The position numbers and the translations under genes are program-made. The notes beneath the pieces were generated by a model that saw only the letters and a list, made by a program, of their open reading frames with translations, made no database searches and was not told the origin of the DNA. Shown in pieces: positions 1 through 23,039 of a stretch of DNA of 64,000 nucleotides. The number at the start of each line of letters is the position of its first letter. Within the stretch, counting starts at the first letter, position 1. The stretch comes from Dromaius novaehollandiae (lineage: Eukaryota > Chordata > Aves > Casuariiformes > Dromaiidae). The stretch spans positions 71,309,601 through 71,373,600 of the forward strand of contig NC_088102.1 of assembly GCF_036370855.1 (NCBI RefSeq), read 5' to 3'.

Positions 1-3000
1 GGTTGCCCCTAGCAGAGGGTGTCGGGGCCTTTGTTTCAGCTGAGTCTTGATTAAGGTGGTCAAGCACCCTGTTAGCCTGTGCTAGGGAGAGGTCTATGTA
101 AGAGCCATCCCTGGAGTGTAGCTCTCAGAGTATAGCTGACAGACCCAGCAGTTTGTGCAGCAGGGTGCAAAGAAGGGGTCCTTGTTTGTCTGGATCAGCA
201 TCTACATCCTCAGCTTTGGTTGTGACATGCTGCAGGGCATGTTCCCCAGGAGTTGTTGGAGTTGTTGTCCTTGCCATGTCAGAGGCTCCCACCTAGACAG
301 ACCTCCTGATGGAGGATGCAGCCGGGCAGGTTTCAGGCTGCAGGGAGTGCCTGGCGCCTCCCTGTGAGGCTGGGGCTGACAGTCCTCTTTACTGCAGGTG
401 TGCTGCTGTTGAAGAGCTGTGTTGCCCGGTAGAGGAGTTATGGGAGGAAGTCAGCAGGCTGTGTACCATCAGAGATGATGAGTGAGAGAGAGATAGGATA
501 TTCTTAGAGAACCTACAGCTTCAAGAACCCCAGTCCCCAAATGCAATGGAGGTGCAAGTGGAGTCTGTGTCTTGCAGGACAGTAAGTGGTAACTCCAAGG
601 AAGGCAAAGGCTCCAGCCTTCAGCTGGTGACTTTTTGTGCCAGGAGAAAGGCTCCTGCTCCTCCTGAAGGCTTGCAGCTACTGGACAGGTTCTCTGTCCT
701 CAAAGCTGAAGAGGAGTTGGGGGTTTTGAGTGACGTATTTGGGTTGACAAACCCAGAGCTGTGCAGGAGCACCTGGACGAAGCAGTGAGTGATAGTAGTG
801 GGTGACTCCCTGTTGCAGGGGACATGCAATCTTTAGGAAGGACAGGGGAGTTGCCCTTTATGTGAGAGCAGTGGGAATGCATGGAGCTCTGCTTTAGGAT
901 GGGTGATGGGGTGACTGAGAGCTTATGGAGCAGACTAATGTGGGTGACACTTGTGGGTGTTTGCTACAGGCCACCTCATCAGGAAGAAGTAGTAGAGGAG
1001 GCCTTCTACAGACAGCTGGAAGTAGCCTCACATTTGTAGGCCCTGGGGAACTTTAATGACCCCAGTATCTGCTGGCAGGACAACGCAGCAAGGCACACGC
1101 AATCCAGGTTCCTGGAGAACATTGATGATAACTTCCTGATACAGGTGATACAGGATCCAGTGAGCAGAGGTGTGCTGCTGGACCTCATTCTTACAAAGAA
1201 GGGTGGCTGGAGATGTGAAATTTGGGGGCAACCTGGCTGCAGTACCCATCAGATGGTGGAGTTCAGGATCCTGGGAGGAGGGAGTAGGGCAAAAAGCAAC
1301 CCTGGACTTCAGGAGAGCAAGCTTTAGCTTCTTCAGGGACCTGTTTGGAAGAATCCCATGGGATAGGACCCTCGAGGAAAGACGGGTCCAAGAAAGCTGG
1401 CTGATACTCAAGGATCGCCTCCTCCAAGTTCAAGAACAGTCCATCCCAACGATCAAGAAGTCAAGCAAAAGGGGCAGGACACCTGCATGGATGAACAAAG
1501 AGTTCTTGACAAAACTCAAAAACAAGAAGGACGTATAGAAAAGGTGGCAGCAGGGACAGGTAACCTGTGAGGAATATAGGGATGTTGCCTGAGTATGCAG
1601 GAATGGGGCTAGGAAGGCCAAGGCCCATTGGGAGTTTAATCTGGCGAGGGAGGTCAAGGACAACAAGAAGGGCTTCTATGAGTACATCAGTAGTAAAAGG
1701 AAGACTAGGGAAAATGTGGGCCAGCTGCTGAATGGGGCAGGGGCCCTCATAACAAGGATACAGAAAATGCAAAGACCTTGAATGCCTTCTTCACCTCAGT
1801 CTTTACTCAGGAATTCCAGGGCCTGGAGACCATGTAGAAAGGATGACTTTCCCTTGGTGGAAGAGAATTGGGTTAGGGATCACTTAAGCAAACTGGACAT
1901 ACACAGGTCCCTGGGCCCTGATGGGATGTGAGTGCTGAGGGAGCTGGCCAATGTCACTGCAAGTCGACTCTCAGTCATCTTTGAAATTGGGAGAGGTGCC
2001 TGGGGACTGGAAGAAAGCCAATGCCATTCCAGTCTTCAAAGGGGGCGAGAAAGAGGACCCAGGGAACTACAGAGCAGTTGGTCTCCCATTGATCCCTGGG
2101 AAGGTGATAGAGCAGCTCATCCTGGACACCATTTCCAGACACGTGAAGGATAAGATGGTGAGCCAAAGTAGTCAGCACAGATTCACAAAGGGGAAATCAT
2201 GCTCAAACAACCTGAGAGCCTTCTATGATGGGATGCCTGGCTGGATAGATGAGGGGAGAGCAGGGCAAGTTGTCTCCCTTGACTTGAGCAAGGCTTTTGA
2301 CACTGTCTCCCATCACATCCTCACAGGCAAGCTGAGGAAGTGTGGGTTAGATGGGCAGACAGTGAGGTGGCTTGAAAACTGGCTGTCTGGCAGAGCTCAG
2401 AGGGTTGTGATGAGCAGCACAAAGTCTAGTTGGAGGCCTGTAGCTAGCAATGTCCTCCAGGGGTCAATACAGGATCCAGTATTGTTTAGCATTTTCATCA
2501 GTGACCTGGATGATGGGACAGAGCACTGTCTCAGCAGGTTTGCAGATGATCCAAAACCAGGAGGAGTGGCTGATATCCCAGAGGGCTGTGCTGCCATTCA
2601 GAGGGACCTAGACAGGCTGGAGAGATGGGCAGAGGGGAACCTCCTGAAGCTGAATAAAGGGAAGTGCAGAGGCCTGCCCCTGGGGAGGAATAATCCCATG
2701 CACCTGGATAGATTGGGGGTTGACCTGGTGGAAAGCAGCCATGCAGAGAAGGACCTGGAGGCCAACAAGTTGACCATGAGCCAGCAATGTGCCCTTGTGG
2801 CCAAGAAGGCCAAGGGTATCCTGGGTTGCATTAGGCAGGATAGTGCCAGCAGGTGAAGGCCACACCTGGAGTGCTGTGTGCAGTTCTGGGCGCCTCAATA
2901 CAAGAGAGATATGGAGCTACTGGAGAGAGTCCAGAGAAGGGCTACTAAGATGATTAAGAGACTGGAGCATCTCCTACGAAGAAAGGCTGAGAGAGCTGGG

Positions 3001-3380
3001 ACTCTAGCCTGGAGAAGAGAGGACTGAGGGGGGAATCTTATCAATATGTTTAAGTATCTGAAGGGAGGGTGTAGAGAGGATGGGGCCAGACTCTTTCTCA
3101 GTGCTGCCCAGTGATAGGATGAGAGGCAACAGGCACAGACTGAAACATGGGAAGCTCTGTACGAACACGAGGAAAAACTTCTTCACTGTGGGGCTAACAG
3201 AGCCCTGGAACAGGCTGCCCAGAGAGGTTGTGGAGTCTCCATCACTGGAGATATTCAAAAAACCATCTGGAAAGGGTTCTGGGCAATGAGCTCTATCTTG
3301 CCCTGCTTGAGAGCAGGGGGAGCTGGCCCAGATGATCTCCAGAGGTCCCTTCTAACCTTAAACATTTGGTGATGCTGTGA
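1..3380 (+). mobile_element. CR1-family LINE, long but degraded, ORF1 remnant plus ORF2
   Basis: A non-LTR retrotransposon of the CR1 family. Bases 400-830 resemble CR1 ORF1: a Glu/Leu-rich stretch (VEELWEEVSRL near 410-470), then a GDSLLQGT esterase-type motif near 808-831. From about 830 the sequence reads as ORF2 endonuclease (RKDRGVALYV, then YRPP-like and LDLILT-like segments), followed by the linker to about 1540. The reverse transcriptase is the best-preserved part: an open frame at 1951-2856 carries LDLSKAFDTV (about 2280-2310) and the catalytic box FADD (2539-2550). The conserved C-terminal part continues to about 3290. The 3' end at 3361-3380 has the CR1-type short repeat (atttggtgatgctgtga). 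Frameshifts, in-frame stops, a small deletion after SASR (about 2856) and a larger one at about 830 make it non-functional. The 5' end may lie outside the window. LINE identity is certain, the exact subfamily is not. Confidence 0.93.
1951..2856 (+). pseudogene. CR1 reverse transcriptase fragment (ORF2)
   Basis: An open frame of 301 codons inside the CR1 element. It encodes the RT fingers and palm: KANAIPVFKGG and EDPGNYRAVGL at the N-terminal side, FTKGKSC, LDLSKAFDTV with the first catalytic Asp, and FADDPKPGG with the two adjacent Asp residues. The usual FADDTKLGG is changed after the Asp pair. The frame runs into a stop after SASR, where a piece of the usual CR1 sequence (the REVIL..YSALV region) is missing. 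The downstream [18 protein letters not shown] motif follows immediately in the same frame. It starts mid-domain without its own promoter, so it is not a host gene. Confidence 0.85.
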
Positions 3381-4916
3381 AGAACTCTTGTGTGGAGCCA
3401 AACATGGATACTCCAAATCTGTATGATAGTAGCCAGAAGCAGCTACCAACAGCTCTTGCAGTGTGCCTTGCATTACCTGCTGTTTTGAGTAAAAATCCAA
3501 TCCACTTGATTACGTCTTTGATTAAATCTGCAAGTAAGAAGTCAGGTCAATCAGCCTTTTCATTTCTGTGCTGTCTGGCATGAGATGGGAGTCTATTTCT
3601 CTGCAAGAATATTAATTTCACTTGCATGTTCTAGGCATAGTGTAGAATTTGACCCCACAGTTATAGGATGGATTTGATTGTCAGGCTAGTGAAATGTTCT
3701 ATCACATTAACCCTTGCCAGCCAGTCTCAAAGATTCACTTTCATTCCAGGGGTAAAAGCTTGTGCACAGGCAAAGCCTTTCCTTAGGAGTGGTGCTGGGG
3801 ATTTGCACACAACTGTAGTTTTCTTTTTCCAGAAGACCTAGGGTTTTTTTCTTTTAATACCTGATGGAGCATCAGTGATTGAAGTATCATATTTTATATA
3901 ACATATGGACAAACAAGTATAGTCAAGTTACCTTACAATCAATTTTCTGCCAAAAAAATCTACAGAATAAATTTAAGAAGCAGTAGAATGCAACTGCTTT
4001 AAAAAAAACCAAGGATTTAAGTGAAACTTAATCTCAAGGCTTATTTTCTGAAAAGGTGCAAAGATACACTACTTCTGTTTTTTGGATTTTTTTCCCCACT
4101 CCCCCCCCAACATCCATTCAACACTCAAACACCCTCCTGTGTACCAAAATATCAGCTTGTTTTCATGTGCAGTGCAGTAACACTGAGAATATTCCCTTTG
4201 TCATCAGACTGGTGATGTGCTACTGCAAATGCAATTTAAAAAAAAGGGGGGGGGGGAGAAAAATCAAGCAGCACTTGCAGTGGAGTGAGATTTCTTGTGT
4301 AGCAAGAAGTCCTGGACACTAACTCACTAAGAAGATTAACGGCCACAGGTACTGCCACTTCTACAACCATTAGCTCTTAGGCAAATAAAAAAGGGAAGGT
4401 TAGTAATGATGGCAAGATTCAATTAAGCCAGTCCTTCCAAGCAGCACAACAGTCTTCGGAGTAATTCCAGTAGCCTGCAGTAGACAAAAAAGGCACTTGT
4501 GGTAGAAAACTCACCCATACTTAGATATTGACACTTGTAAGGCTGTCAGGCATGACATAGTATGGGATTTTGTGCAACATAAATAATCTCTCAGAAGTTC
4601 ATCTTTTCAACAGGGCACCCTACGAGTAATGTAACTACAGAAAAACCTTTAGCATAATTGCATGTGATAGTGTTTTAACTAGTTACTCTGTGTCTGTTCC
4701 AACACAGTTACCTTTGGATTTATTGTTATTATAAGACACCTTAAACATTCTGGATGTAACCTTAAACTTCAGCTAAGGTGTTCCTTCAGTTGTACTTTTT
4801 TCTTCATTCATTTGAAACCTCAAGTTTACAGTTATTAAAACTTCTTTTGTGTCCTGTATTTAACGATCAGACAAATATTGAGTGCTCCAAAGTTTGTTTA
4901 AAGCTTCAGATCATGG

Positions 4917-4952
4917 CTGGGTTATGTAGATATTCTGGGTTATGTAGATATT
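4917..4952. repeat. 18-bp perfect tandem duplication
   Basis: The unit ctgggttatgtagatatt occurs twice head to tail, at 4917-4934 and 4935-4952, with no mismatch. It lies in intergenic DNA and looks like a simple local duplication. Confidence 0.95.
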
Positions 4953-6385
4953 TTCTGCCTTTCCTGTAAGAGGACACAGCCTACTTGAGTGAGACAAAGA
5001 ATGAAGAACGATGTACCTAGATAGCACAGAGAAAGTAATTTATATTTAAAAGTTTCTCTTGAAAATGAAGGCTGAAACAGGCTGATGGGAAATGGTGGAT
5101 CATACGTGGTCTTTTTAGTTCTTGAAGGAGTCTACAATTTGTCCTGTCAGCTCCTTTGACCAGCAACAGTGAAGTCTGTGCCAGCAGCTATGGACTGTTA
5201 AAGTTGCATTTCAATAGCACAACATAAACTCATCGATTTCACGACAAAAACTGCTACCGCCAAGACTAATACATGCTACTGGCCAAAGTCAGTAGCACAG
5301 CGATAAACTGAAATACAAGTTTATGTAGTTTAATTAACTCAAGTTAGGCAGTGAAACCAACCATGTGTTATCTTAGACTTTAGGCACCTCTATCTTCAAT
5401 CATTATTCTCTTCCCCAGCTAGAGTAACGTGGGTTATACAAGGTCACTCCTTTCCCCTCTCCTAAATGCAGCAGCCTCAGGTTTCAGTGGGGAAACCTAG
5501 GCACTAGTAGTATTGAACTGAGATAATATAAACCATATGCAGCAATCTGATTGTTTTCAGTCCAAGTTCTGACCTTTCACAAAGATCCCCCATCGTAATT
5601 AAAAACACATCCCGGGGAAAGCTCTGTTGTGACACAGTGGGTTTGTGTATTTGCAAAGCTAACAGAAAGGGATAACTGGAGCCATTGAGTAGCTCTTTCT
5701 CTACACTTGCACCACCATGGCTGCATCTGGAAAAATTTAGCATATGCTCCTAAGGCTGGATAGTTGGGAAAACTTCACTGACCACACACAATGGTATAAA
5801 CTCAGCCAGCTATCTGCCCACAAAGTAAGATGCAACAAGTTATGAGATGTGGCTGTTCTCTTATAAAGAAAACATGGGAATATTTCTTAACATGACACTG
5901 TGCTTGTGTTTTTCCAACTGTGAGCCTTGCTTAGCTCCTTGAGCCTCGTGGTTTTTGCATTTCACATTTGTATTATGAGAGTTTTTAATTTGTGTACAAA
6001 ATGCAAATTGCATAGCTAATAGTGTTGCCAACTTTTCTGGAAATTCAAAACAGATGCATCATCCTTCAGAGGATGGGCAGAGCATTTGTGACTGGTAACT
6101 AACCAGTGCTGAAAGAACTACAGCAATCCAGACAGCGAAATACTGACAACTGCAACTCAAGAGAAACGTGAAAAAAACAAAACACTCCAGACTGCATCTG
6201 TGTAGTTTTAATTAATCAAACCACTCTGCATCTCTCTATCATGCTCTAATGAGATCATTACTAGTGCAGAACTATGTACACACTTCTACACACTCAAGCT
6301 ATTTCAATTCAGCAATAAATTGGTCTTTGCATCTAGACATCAGTTCACACTTAGAAAAAATTGGCTGGATGAATGTGAGCCAGCC

Positions 6386-6420
6386 TAGTGCGTGCACATG
6401 CGCGCGCACACACACACACA
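6386..6420. repeat. Alternating purine-pyrimidine CG/CA tract
   Basis: A run of alternating gtgcgtgcacatgcgcgcgc followed by (CA)n. It is a dinucleotide microsatellite of the kind that can adopt Z-DNA. No gene is nearby. Confidence 0.85.
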
Positions 6421-8903
6421 AGCACTTTTAAGAATTTATAAGTGAATATCATTTCTAATGATACTCTACTGCCTTGAGAGTAACTTTTGGATTTTTTGGA
6501 AACATCAAGAAAAACAAACAGAAAACAAGAAAAATGTTTGAAAAATTAATGTTTCATAGCACTATGTCATAAGCGACTTAAACCCTCTACGAAAATATCT
6601 GTCTGTGCAGTTGCTATAGGGATGTCACAGGATAACTTAGAGAAAAGATCTTTAAAAGAGGGTTCTTGAGTTTAAGAGAGAAAAATAAAAAAACAAAAAT
6701 CCCATGCATTTCAGAGCATAGACCATACAGGAGCTTAGACAATAGGAACAAGTATTTCCTATTCTCTTCCCTTTTGCTTCCCCAACCACAAAGTTATAAA
6801 TCTTTCAGCTAGCTAAGAGAAGTACTGTAGGCTATTAGAAAAATCAGTTCGCACGCAGAGCATTCTATGAACACAGAAAAGAACTTCAGAAGTAATTTTA
6901 GTTGTTCAAAGCCCTAGGCGGGCTACGGAAATGAGCAAATCATTGTTCTATTAGATTGAATATACAGCATTAGCATACAAAGAGATACAAACAGTGGAGG
7001 ACTGATACAGACATGTCAAAACTTCCCCTTCAAAAATGCACTGAAGAGAAGCAACAGCGCAGAAACCAAGTAAGACATTACAACTTTCTGCTACACTGAA
7101 AGTCAAAGCACAAGCTGTCTCCCACCCCCAGCCCCTTCCAAAAGAATGGCATTTATCTCTAAATGATACCAAATGATATTTTGTTTACAAAGTGGATTTT
7201 TAAGAAAATGCAGTTGATTGCTGGAAATCATACCAAAGCTGCCAGCTGTGTACTTTTAAGCCTTCATATTAAATAGCTGATCAGATTTGTAAAACCTAAG
7301 AGAAATGAACAGTCAGAAGTGCATTTCAATAGGTAATAGTGTCCTCCAAATTGGAATGACTGTACTGCCTGGCAGTGTTCAGAATTCAGTGTGCTAACCT
7401 AATACTCTGTTAAACCAGAAGACAGTACTGGTTCCTCCTGAAATTTTTAGCATATTAAAGTTCATACTCAGATGACTTAAATCCTGTGTTTGTATGCAGC
7501 TGGAAATATGGTAAGGTCTAGATAAACATTCTAGTTTATACTATGAGCAACTGCAAATGTATTACACAGTTACATTAAAGAAAAAAATCATAAAGGGGCA
7601 TACTTAAGAGTTTGGATCTTACTGGATACAAGCTGTGTAGTCTCAGTTGCCTTTTCTTAGTTTTATATCTGAGCTGACTACTTCTCAATCTGTTCCCTTA
7701 CCCCATCTCAGTGTCACCTTATCTCCTGCTCCTTTTTACAGTCCCTCTGCCCGTAGAGTTAGTCCCATGTTTCCGTCCTCACATTTGTTTTTCCTCTCCC
7801 CACTTTCTTACTCCTATTCCTCATCTCATTTTCCCAGCCAGTCCTAGCTTTCTCTGGAACAAAAATTCTGGAAGAAACATTCCTCTGCTCTCTGTAGGTC
7901 CAGTGATTTTCCCCTTACACATCTGAATCAAGCCAGTTACTGGCAGCAACACAATCCGTCTTTTTCGCCGGTAACGACAGCTGCCATTAGTCTGATTCTT
8001 AAACTGGGCCCTGAGCAGGGCATACCCACACACAAAAAGGAAAACTGCAAACATCTAACAAGTGTTCTGGACAGATCAGAACTGACTGTGAGGTCCATGA
8101 CTTGGTCACCTGTAAGCAAATTTCTGCAGGGGTAGCAAGAGACTTTTCATTGATGGCAGAGACCAGCTCCTGCCAAACTTGTGACTTAAAAAAACAGAAA
8201 GACTAGAAATTCTCAAAAAAGAAACAGCTTGGACATTCTTTGGCAGAGGGCATAACATTTCCCTTTCCTCTAGCCTCACTTCTGAAGATAGCTGAAAGTC
8301 TTTGCCATTTTTTTCCCCCACAAGAAGTATTGGCCTATTACAGACACTGGCCATGTCAGGTTTCAGCCAGAATGATTAACATCTAGCATGCTTCAGGCAA
8401 CAACAGGATCTTCTAATTGGCCATGTTAGACAGCAGTAAGCACAGGCAGTACAATCAGATTCACCTACATGCAGGCCAAATGTGAGTAGCAAGCAAGTGC
8501 TGAGCCTCTGTCACTAAAAACACCGAACTTCTCAGTTCCTTAACGATAGAGTTCAATGCCAATGTAATCCCCTACTTAACATTTTAGCATGAGTTTTGGT
8601 TCCTGAAACTCAGCTGCAGACAATGCTGACAGCAATGGCCAACATGGCCCTTTGTGTATCTTCTGATCAGAAACAGCAGATGCTCCACTGACTGTGCAGA
8701 ATTTAAGAACAAAGGCATTTAGCTATGAATAAGTCAGTAGACAATTTGGCATTTGACAAGATTTAGTAGTCAGTATGGTGTAAGTGTTTAGATACCTGAA
8801 TAAATTCAGCTTATGTCTGCTAGCCTGTAAGCCACAGTTGACTCCCACTGTCATATTCTTCACTATTTGTCCAAGAAAAAGAGTGCTGGCAAGGAAAATA
8901 TTT

Positions 8904-8909
8904 TTTATT
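8904..8909 (-). promoter_or_regulatory. Candidate polyadenylation signal for RAD51 (distal)
   Basis: AATAAA on the minus strand (TTTATT on plus), about 1.0 kb beyond the RAD51 stop codon. A second AATAAA lies at 9295-9300, about 0.64 kb beyond the stop. Which one is used cannot be told without transcripts. Confidence 0.35.
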
Positions 8910-9294
8910 GCCAACCCCTCACTATAATATTATCATCTTTAATCAAGTTTAGAGTAGTTCACAATAGAACAGCTTATATAAAAATACTGCATAATATAAA
9001 AGAACTTTTACACTGCTAAGACCTCATCTCAAAAAACTCTTAAGAGACATTTACAGGGCACTTACAACACAGCTGTACTGCACATATCTCTCTTAAACTG
9101 AGGAGGAAATGCATTTTGTTAGCGTGACTATGAAGATTAGCCTAGAAAACAAATATTCCAGTTTGAAATTCAGAGGCCACCTATGAAGATTTATGGGGCT
9201 TCTACCTACTTGCACATCAGAAATGCCATAGTCTGAATTAACACCTGGTGGAACCCCAGAAACCTGTAATGTCATTAGTGCTTCTCATAGTCCT

Positions 9295-9300
9295 TTTATT
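9295..9300 (-). promoter_or_regulatory. Candidate polyadenylation signal for RAD51 (proximal)
   Basis: AATAAA on the minus strand about 634 bp beyond the RAD51 stop codon, giving a 3' UTR of ordinary length if used. The distal hexamer at 8904-8909 is the alternative. Confidence 0.4.
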
Positions 9301-9933
9301 AAAGGCAGATTTCCAGAGAATTGACGAGATACCAAAGATGCAATTCACATGTAAATCAACAGTTCCCCTCAAAAACCAGATGATGCTACAGCACCCAAAA
9401 CAAAATTAACATAAAGAATATGGATTGTGATCATCAATCCCCACAATATTCTCAAATCCTTACTGCGGAATACCATTCTGCTTTATTTTCTAATTAATCA
9501 TTAAAACAACCGATTAAGTATTTAAGTCATCACTTTCCATATTTGACAAACCCATCAATCTTACTTTGAATTCACCAAATTATAAACTATTGCCACATAT
9601 TATCATCTTACTGCACTATGTCCATGGGTAGAATCCAACTGTAGCACCAGCTGTGAGGAAAAATACAAATACTATGGTCCTCTGAAAATTTTCTCAAGAA
9701 ACCATGTTAATCTAACATGTGACTAAAGCCAAAGAGGGAAAATCTCTTCCAATTACATCTTCAGATGTGTCTCAAAATGTATTCACCTGATGCACCTGAA
9801 TGTTGAAATGAACGGATTCCTCCATCAGCATTTGAACAGCAGCTGCAGTGGGAAAGCATCTGTAAGGTGCCACAAAGAAAGCAGCCTTTTACAGCCACCA
9901 GTGTCAGATTACATGAGAAATGGAAAGCAGTCT

Positions 9934-20824
<10,891 letters not shown>

Positions 20825-21841
20825 TGTATCAGATATTCAGCACGGTCCTCTCTGGAAGAAAACCAAATAACGTTGTTATGCAACATACACCATTCAAACA
20901 ATTATATGTGCCAATTGTTCCAAAATATGTTAACAGATCATGCAAAGCAATACGCGACAGCTTTCTCCCCATCCTTATCTCTTAGCTTGTGACATGAGTG
21001 CTATAAGAAATATCTCTTGTGTGCATTCCACTGTAGTATAAACATCATAAAGAAAACAACCCAAACAACTCTTAGGGCACCTAATAAGAAATAATAAGAG
21101 GTTTAACAGAGAATTCCAGAATATTTTTAGGAGTAAAATAGTGAAGATTTCTTCACAGGATTGTTCATTAATAAATTTACTACTATTATCACAATCTCAT
21201 TTTAGCACAAAGTTATGCAGTCACCTTAGAAGATCAGACATATTCCTTTAGCCTGGCACTTGACATCATAAGTTGATTATTTCCAGAAGACTGTCCTTGT
21301 GTCAACCACAAATGCTAGTACCTTGCAAAAGTTTGAAGCAAGCTTTAGAGCCTCCCTTTGTACCCTGCTAATACTGTAGCGCATAAGCGCCACCCTTCCA
21401 AACACCAAGCAGAGGAACACGACACAGGTCACAAGCAGCTAAGAGTGCATCACTGTATGGAAAGTTATGTGCTCTTCAGCAGTAACATTCCTCACGCCGC
21501 ATGACGTTTATCTTGTGGAGTTGGTAGAAGCTAGATGTAGAAATCACTAAACAGCATCTAACAGATACAAATTGCCCATACAGAGCAAAAGGAGGCCTCA
21601 AGCAGGAACACAGCAGGAGCAATTACACAATATCAGCACAAAAGTCCACTTAGTCCAGTATCTTTTTACTCCAGAACAGGCAGCAGAAATCCACACTAAG
21701 CATATGGGCTATAACCCATCTCCCACAGCTCATCCTAATCTTTAGCGATCGACCCCTCAAGTGTGGCACTTTGTAACGCTCCTGGCTTGTCCACCATTAA
21801 GGCAACGCTGTGTATGCTTATGCAGGCACTCTCACACTGGC

Positions 21842-21870
21842 GGGGGGTTGGGGGGGGGGGAGGGTAAGGG
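21842..21870 (+). repeat. G-rich tract with G-quadruplex potential in RAD51 intron 1
   Basis: On the plus strand four or more runs of at least three G (two long runs, then GGG, then GGG) are separated by 1-3 nt. This fits the G3+N1-7 quadruplex rule. It is about 230 bp inside intron 1 of RAD51, on the template strand for that gene. Confidence 0.7.
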
Positions 21871-22181
21871 ACGAAAGGCTCCGCAGCGCCAGCACTTTCC
21901 TCCCGGCTTTATTTTGTAGGTCGTTTCAACGGACGGTGTTTTTCCTCAGATTTGCCTCACGCAACGCCCCTCCCCCGCCCGAGGCCTCCCTCCGAGCGGG
22001 GCCGGGCCGGGCCCTGCCGGCCCCTCGCGAACCGGCAGAGGGGCAGAGAAGCCGGGGGAGGGGGGGCCGGGCTGCCCCCCGCCCTCCTTCACTCACCCGC
22101 GGCGGGGCCCGGCCCAGCTCGGCGCCGCTCCCGGCCGTTACGCGCGCGCGGCGCTCGCCGGTTCGGAGGAGCCCGCCACCG

Positions 22182-22193
22182 CGTCACGTGACG
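22182..22193. promoter_or_regulatory. Palindromic E-box (USF/bHLH-type site)
   Basis: CGTCACGTGACG is identical on both strands. The core TCACGTGA is the classical site for USF/MITF/TFE-type bHLH-ZIP factors, and the flanking CGTCA half-sites also resemble ATF/CREB sites. It lies about 85 bp upstream of the inferred end of RAD51 exon 1. Confidence 0.6.
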
Positions 22194-22220
22194 GCGCGCG
22201 CAGCACCTTCCTCCCTCCGC

Positions 22221-22232
22221 CGCGCACGCGCA
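22221..22232. promoter_or_regulatory. NRF1 binding-site match in RAD51 promoter
   Basis: CGCGCACGCGCA matches YGCGCAYGCGCR at every position. NRF1 sites are common in TATA-less housekeeping promoters. The position just upstream of the inferred first exon fits. Confidence 0.6.
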
Positions 22233-22300
22233 GCTAGGCGGGAGCAGGGGGCCGGGCCGGCGTGCACCGGGCCCCGCCCCCGCCTTAAAGGGGCCGCCGC

Positions 22301-23039
22301 CGTTAACCTTTGCTGGAAGGAAAGAATTTTTTTAAGGATTTCTCCTCCTCTTTGTTAGTATCAAGCATAAGGATGAGGCAGAGCAGTACCCTGTTGCTAC
22401 AGACGTTGACAGGAAACAATTCAGACACTAGACAATGCAGCATAATCAGAACAGCAATCAAAATAGACCCAAGATTTTAAAGAGATATGGAGCTAGGATT
22501 AAAGCTAGGACAGCATGTACAAAAGTAGATCAGAAAGGCCTAGTGGAGGCCCAGCAGGACTTCGGAGACTTTTGAGTCGCTTCGGTGCTAGCGTGGAACG
22601 CGTTAAACATGGACAAGGGGGCCAGGACACCCAGCAGGTTCCCCTGGGGTTCCACCTCGCTGCTGCAGCAAGGCCTGAAAAGAGCCTGCGCTCGCTCCAG
22701 GCTCCCATTATATGAGAAGTAGATTTTCAGAGAATCTATTGCCAAGCTACATAATCGATCGTGGATGGTGGAGGGAGAACCAGCCCTGTGACACGGCTGA
22801 AAGAGAGGCCTGCAGGCATAGAGGACCCCATCCCAGCAAAGTGCTTAAGATCATCATAAATGCTGTCAGGTGCATGCTGAGCATGACAGAAGGCAAAAAA
22901 AAAAAAACCCTGTCTCATCCATTATGGACGTTACAAAAGAAAAAAAGGTTTCCTGGCCTTAGGTGATAGGGCGTATGTGCCTGTACTATGAACACGTGTA
23001 AACAAACACTCAAAATACATATTGAGACTATGCACATGT
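22301..23039. other. Intergenic sequence upstream of RAD51, no gene seen
   Basis: Mixed-composition sequence with no recognisable coding motif. In mammals a non-coding transcript starts divergently from the RAD51 promoter. A similar plus-strand RNA could arise here, but nothing in the sequence proves it. Confidence 0.4.

Larger units (their letters stand above)
3381..8900. other. Intergenic flank downstream of RAD51, no gene seen
   Basis: AT-rich non-coding sequence between the CR1 element and the probable 3' end of RAD51. None of the short open frames shows a recognisable domain, splice context or codon pattern. It contains a G-run at 4245-4257, an 18-bp tandem duplication (4917-4952) and a short CA/CG dinucleotide tract (about 6386-6420). 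In mammals the next gene on this side is RMDN3, converging on RAD51. No RMDN3 coding sequence is visible here, so it would lie left of the window. Confidence 0.6.
21940..22300 (-). promoter_or_regulatory. RAD51: RAD51 CpG-island promoter and non-coding first exon
   Basis: A sharply bounded GC- and CpG-rich block sits 1.1-1.5 kb upstream of the RAD51 start codon. On the minus strand a strong splice donor (G/GTGAGT, donor G at 22096) fits a non-coding first exon ending at 22097, spliced to the acceptor at 20852. Upstream are a 12-bp perfect palindrome CGTCACGTGACG (22182-22193; E-box core CACGTG) and CGCGCACGCGCA (22221-22232), which fits the NRF1 consensus YGCGCAYGCGCR exactly. An E2F-like ggcggga lies near 22237. 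No TATA box is seen. The transcription start is probably between 22100 and 22200, but this is inferred. Confidence 0.75.

Noticed and set aside
7647-8354. Cluster of short frames on both strands near 7.6-8.4 kb
   Set aside because: Low-complexity Ser/Pro/Phe content from pyrimidine-rich sequence. No exon borders or homology by eye. RMDN3 was considered because of synteny but no match was seen.
21810-22358. 182-codon plus-strand open frame at the RAD51 promoter
   Set aside because: A CpG-island artefact of low complexity (Pro, Arg, Ala), antisense to the RAD51 first exon.
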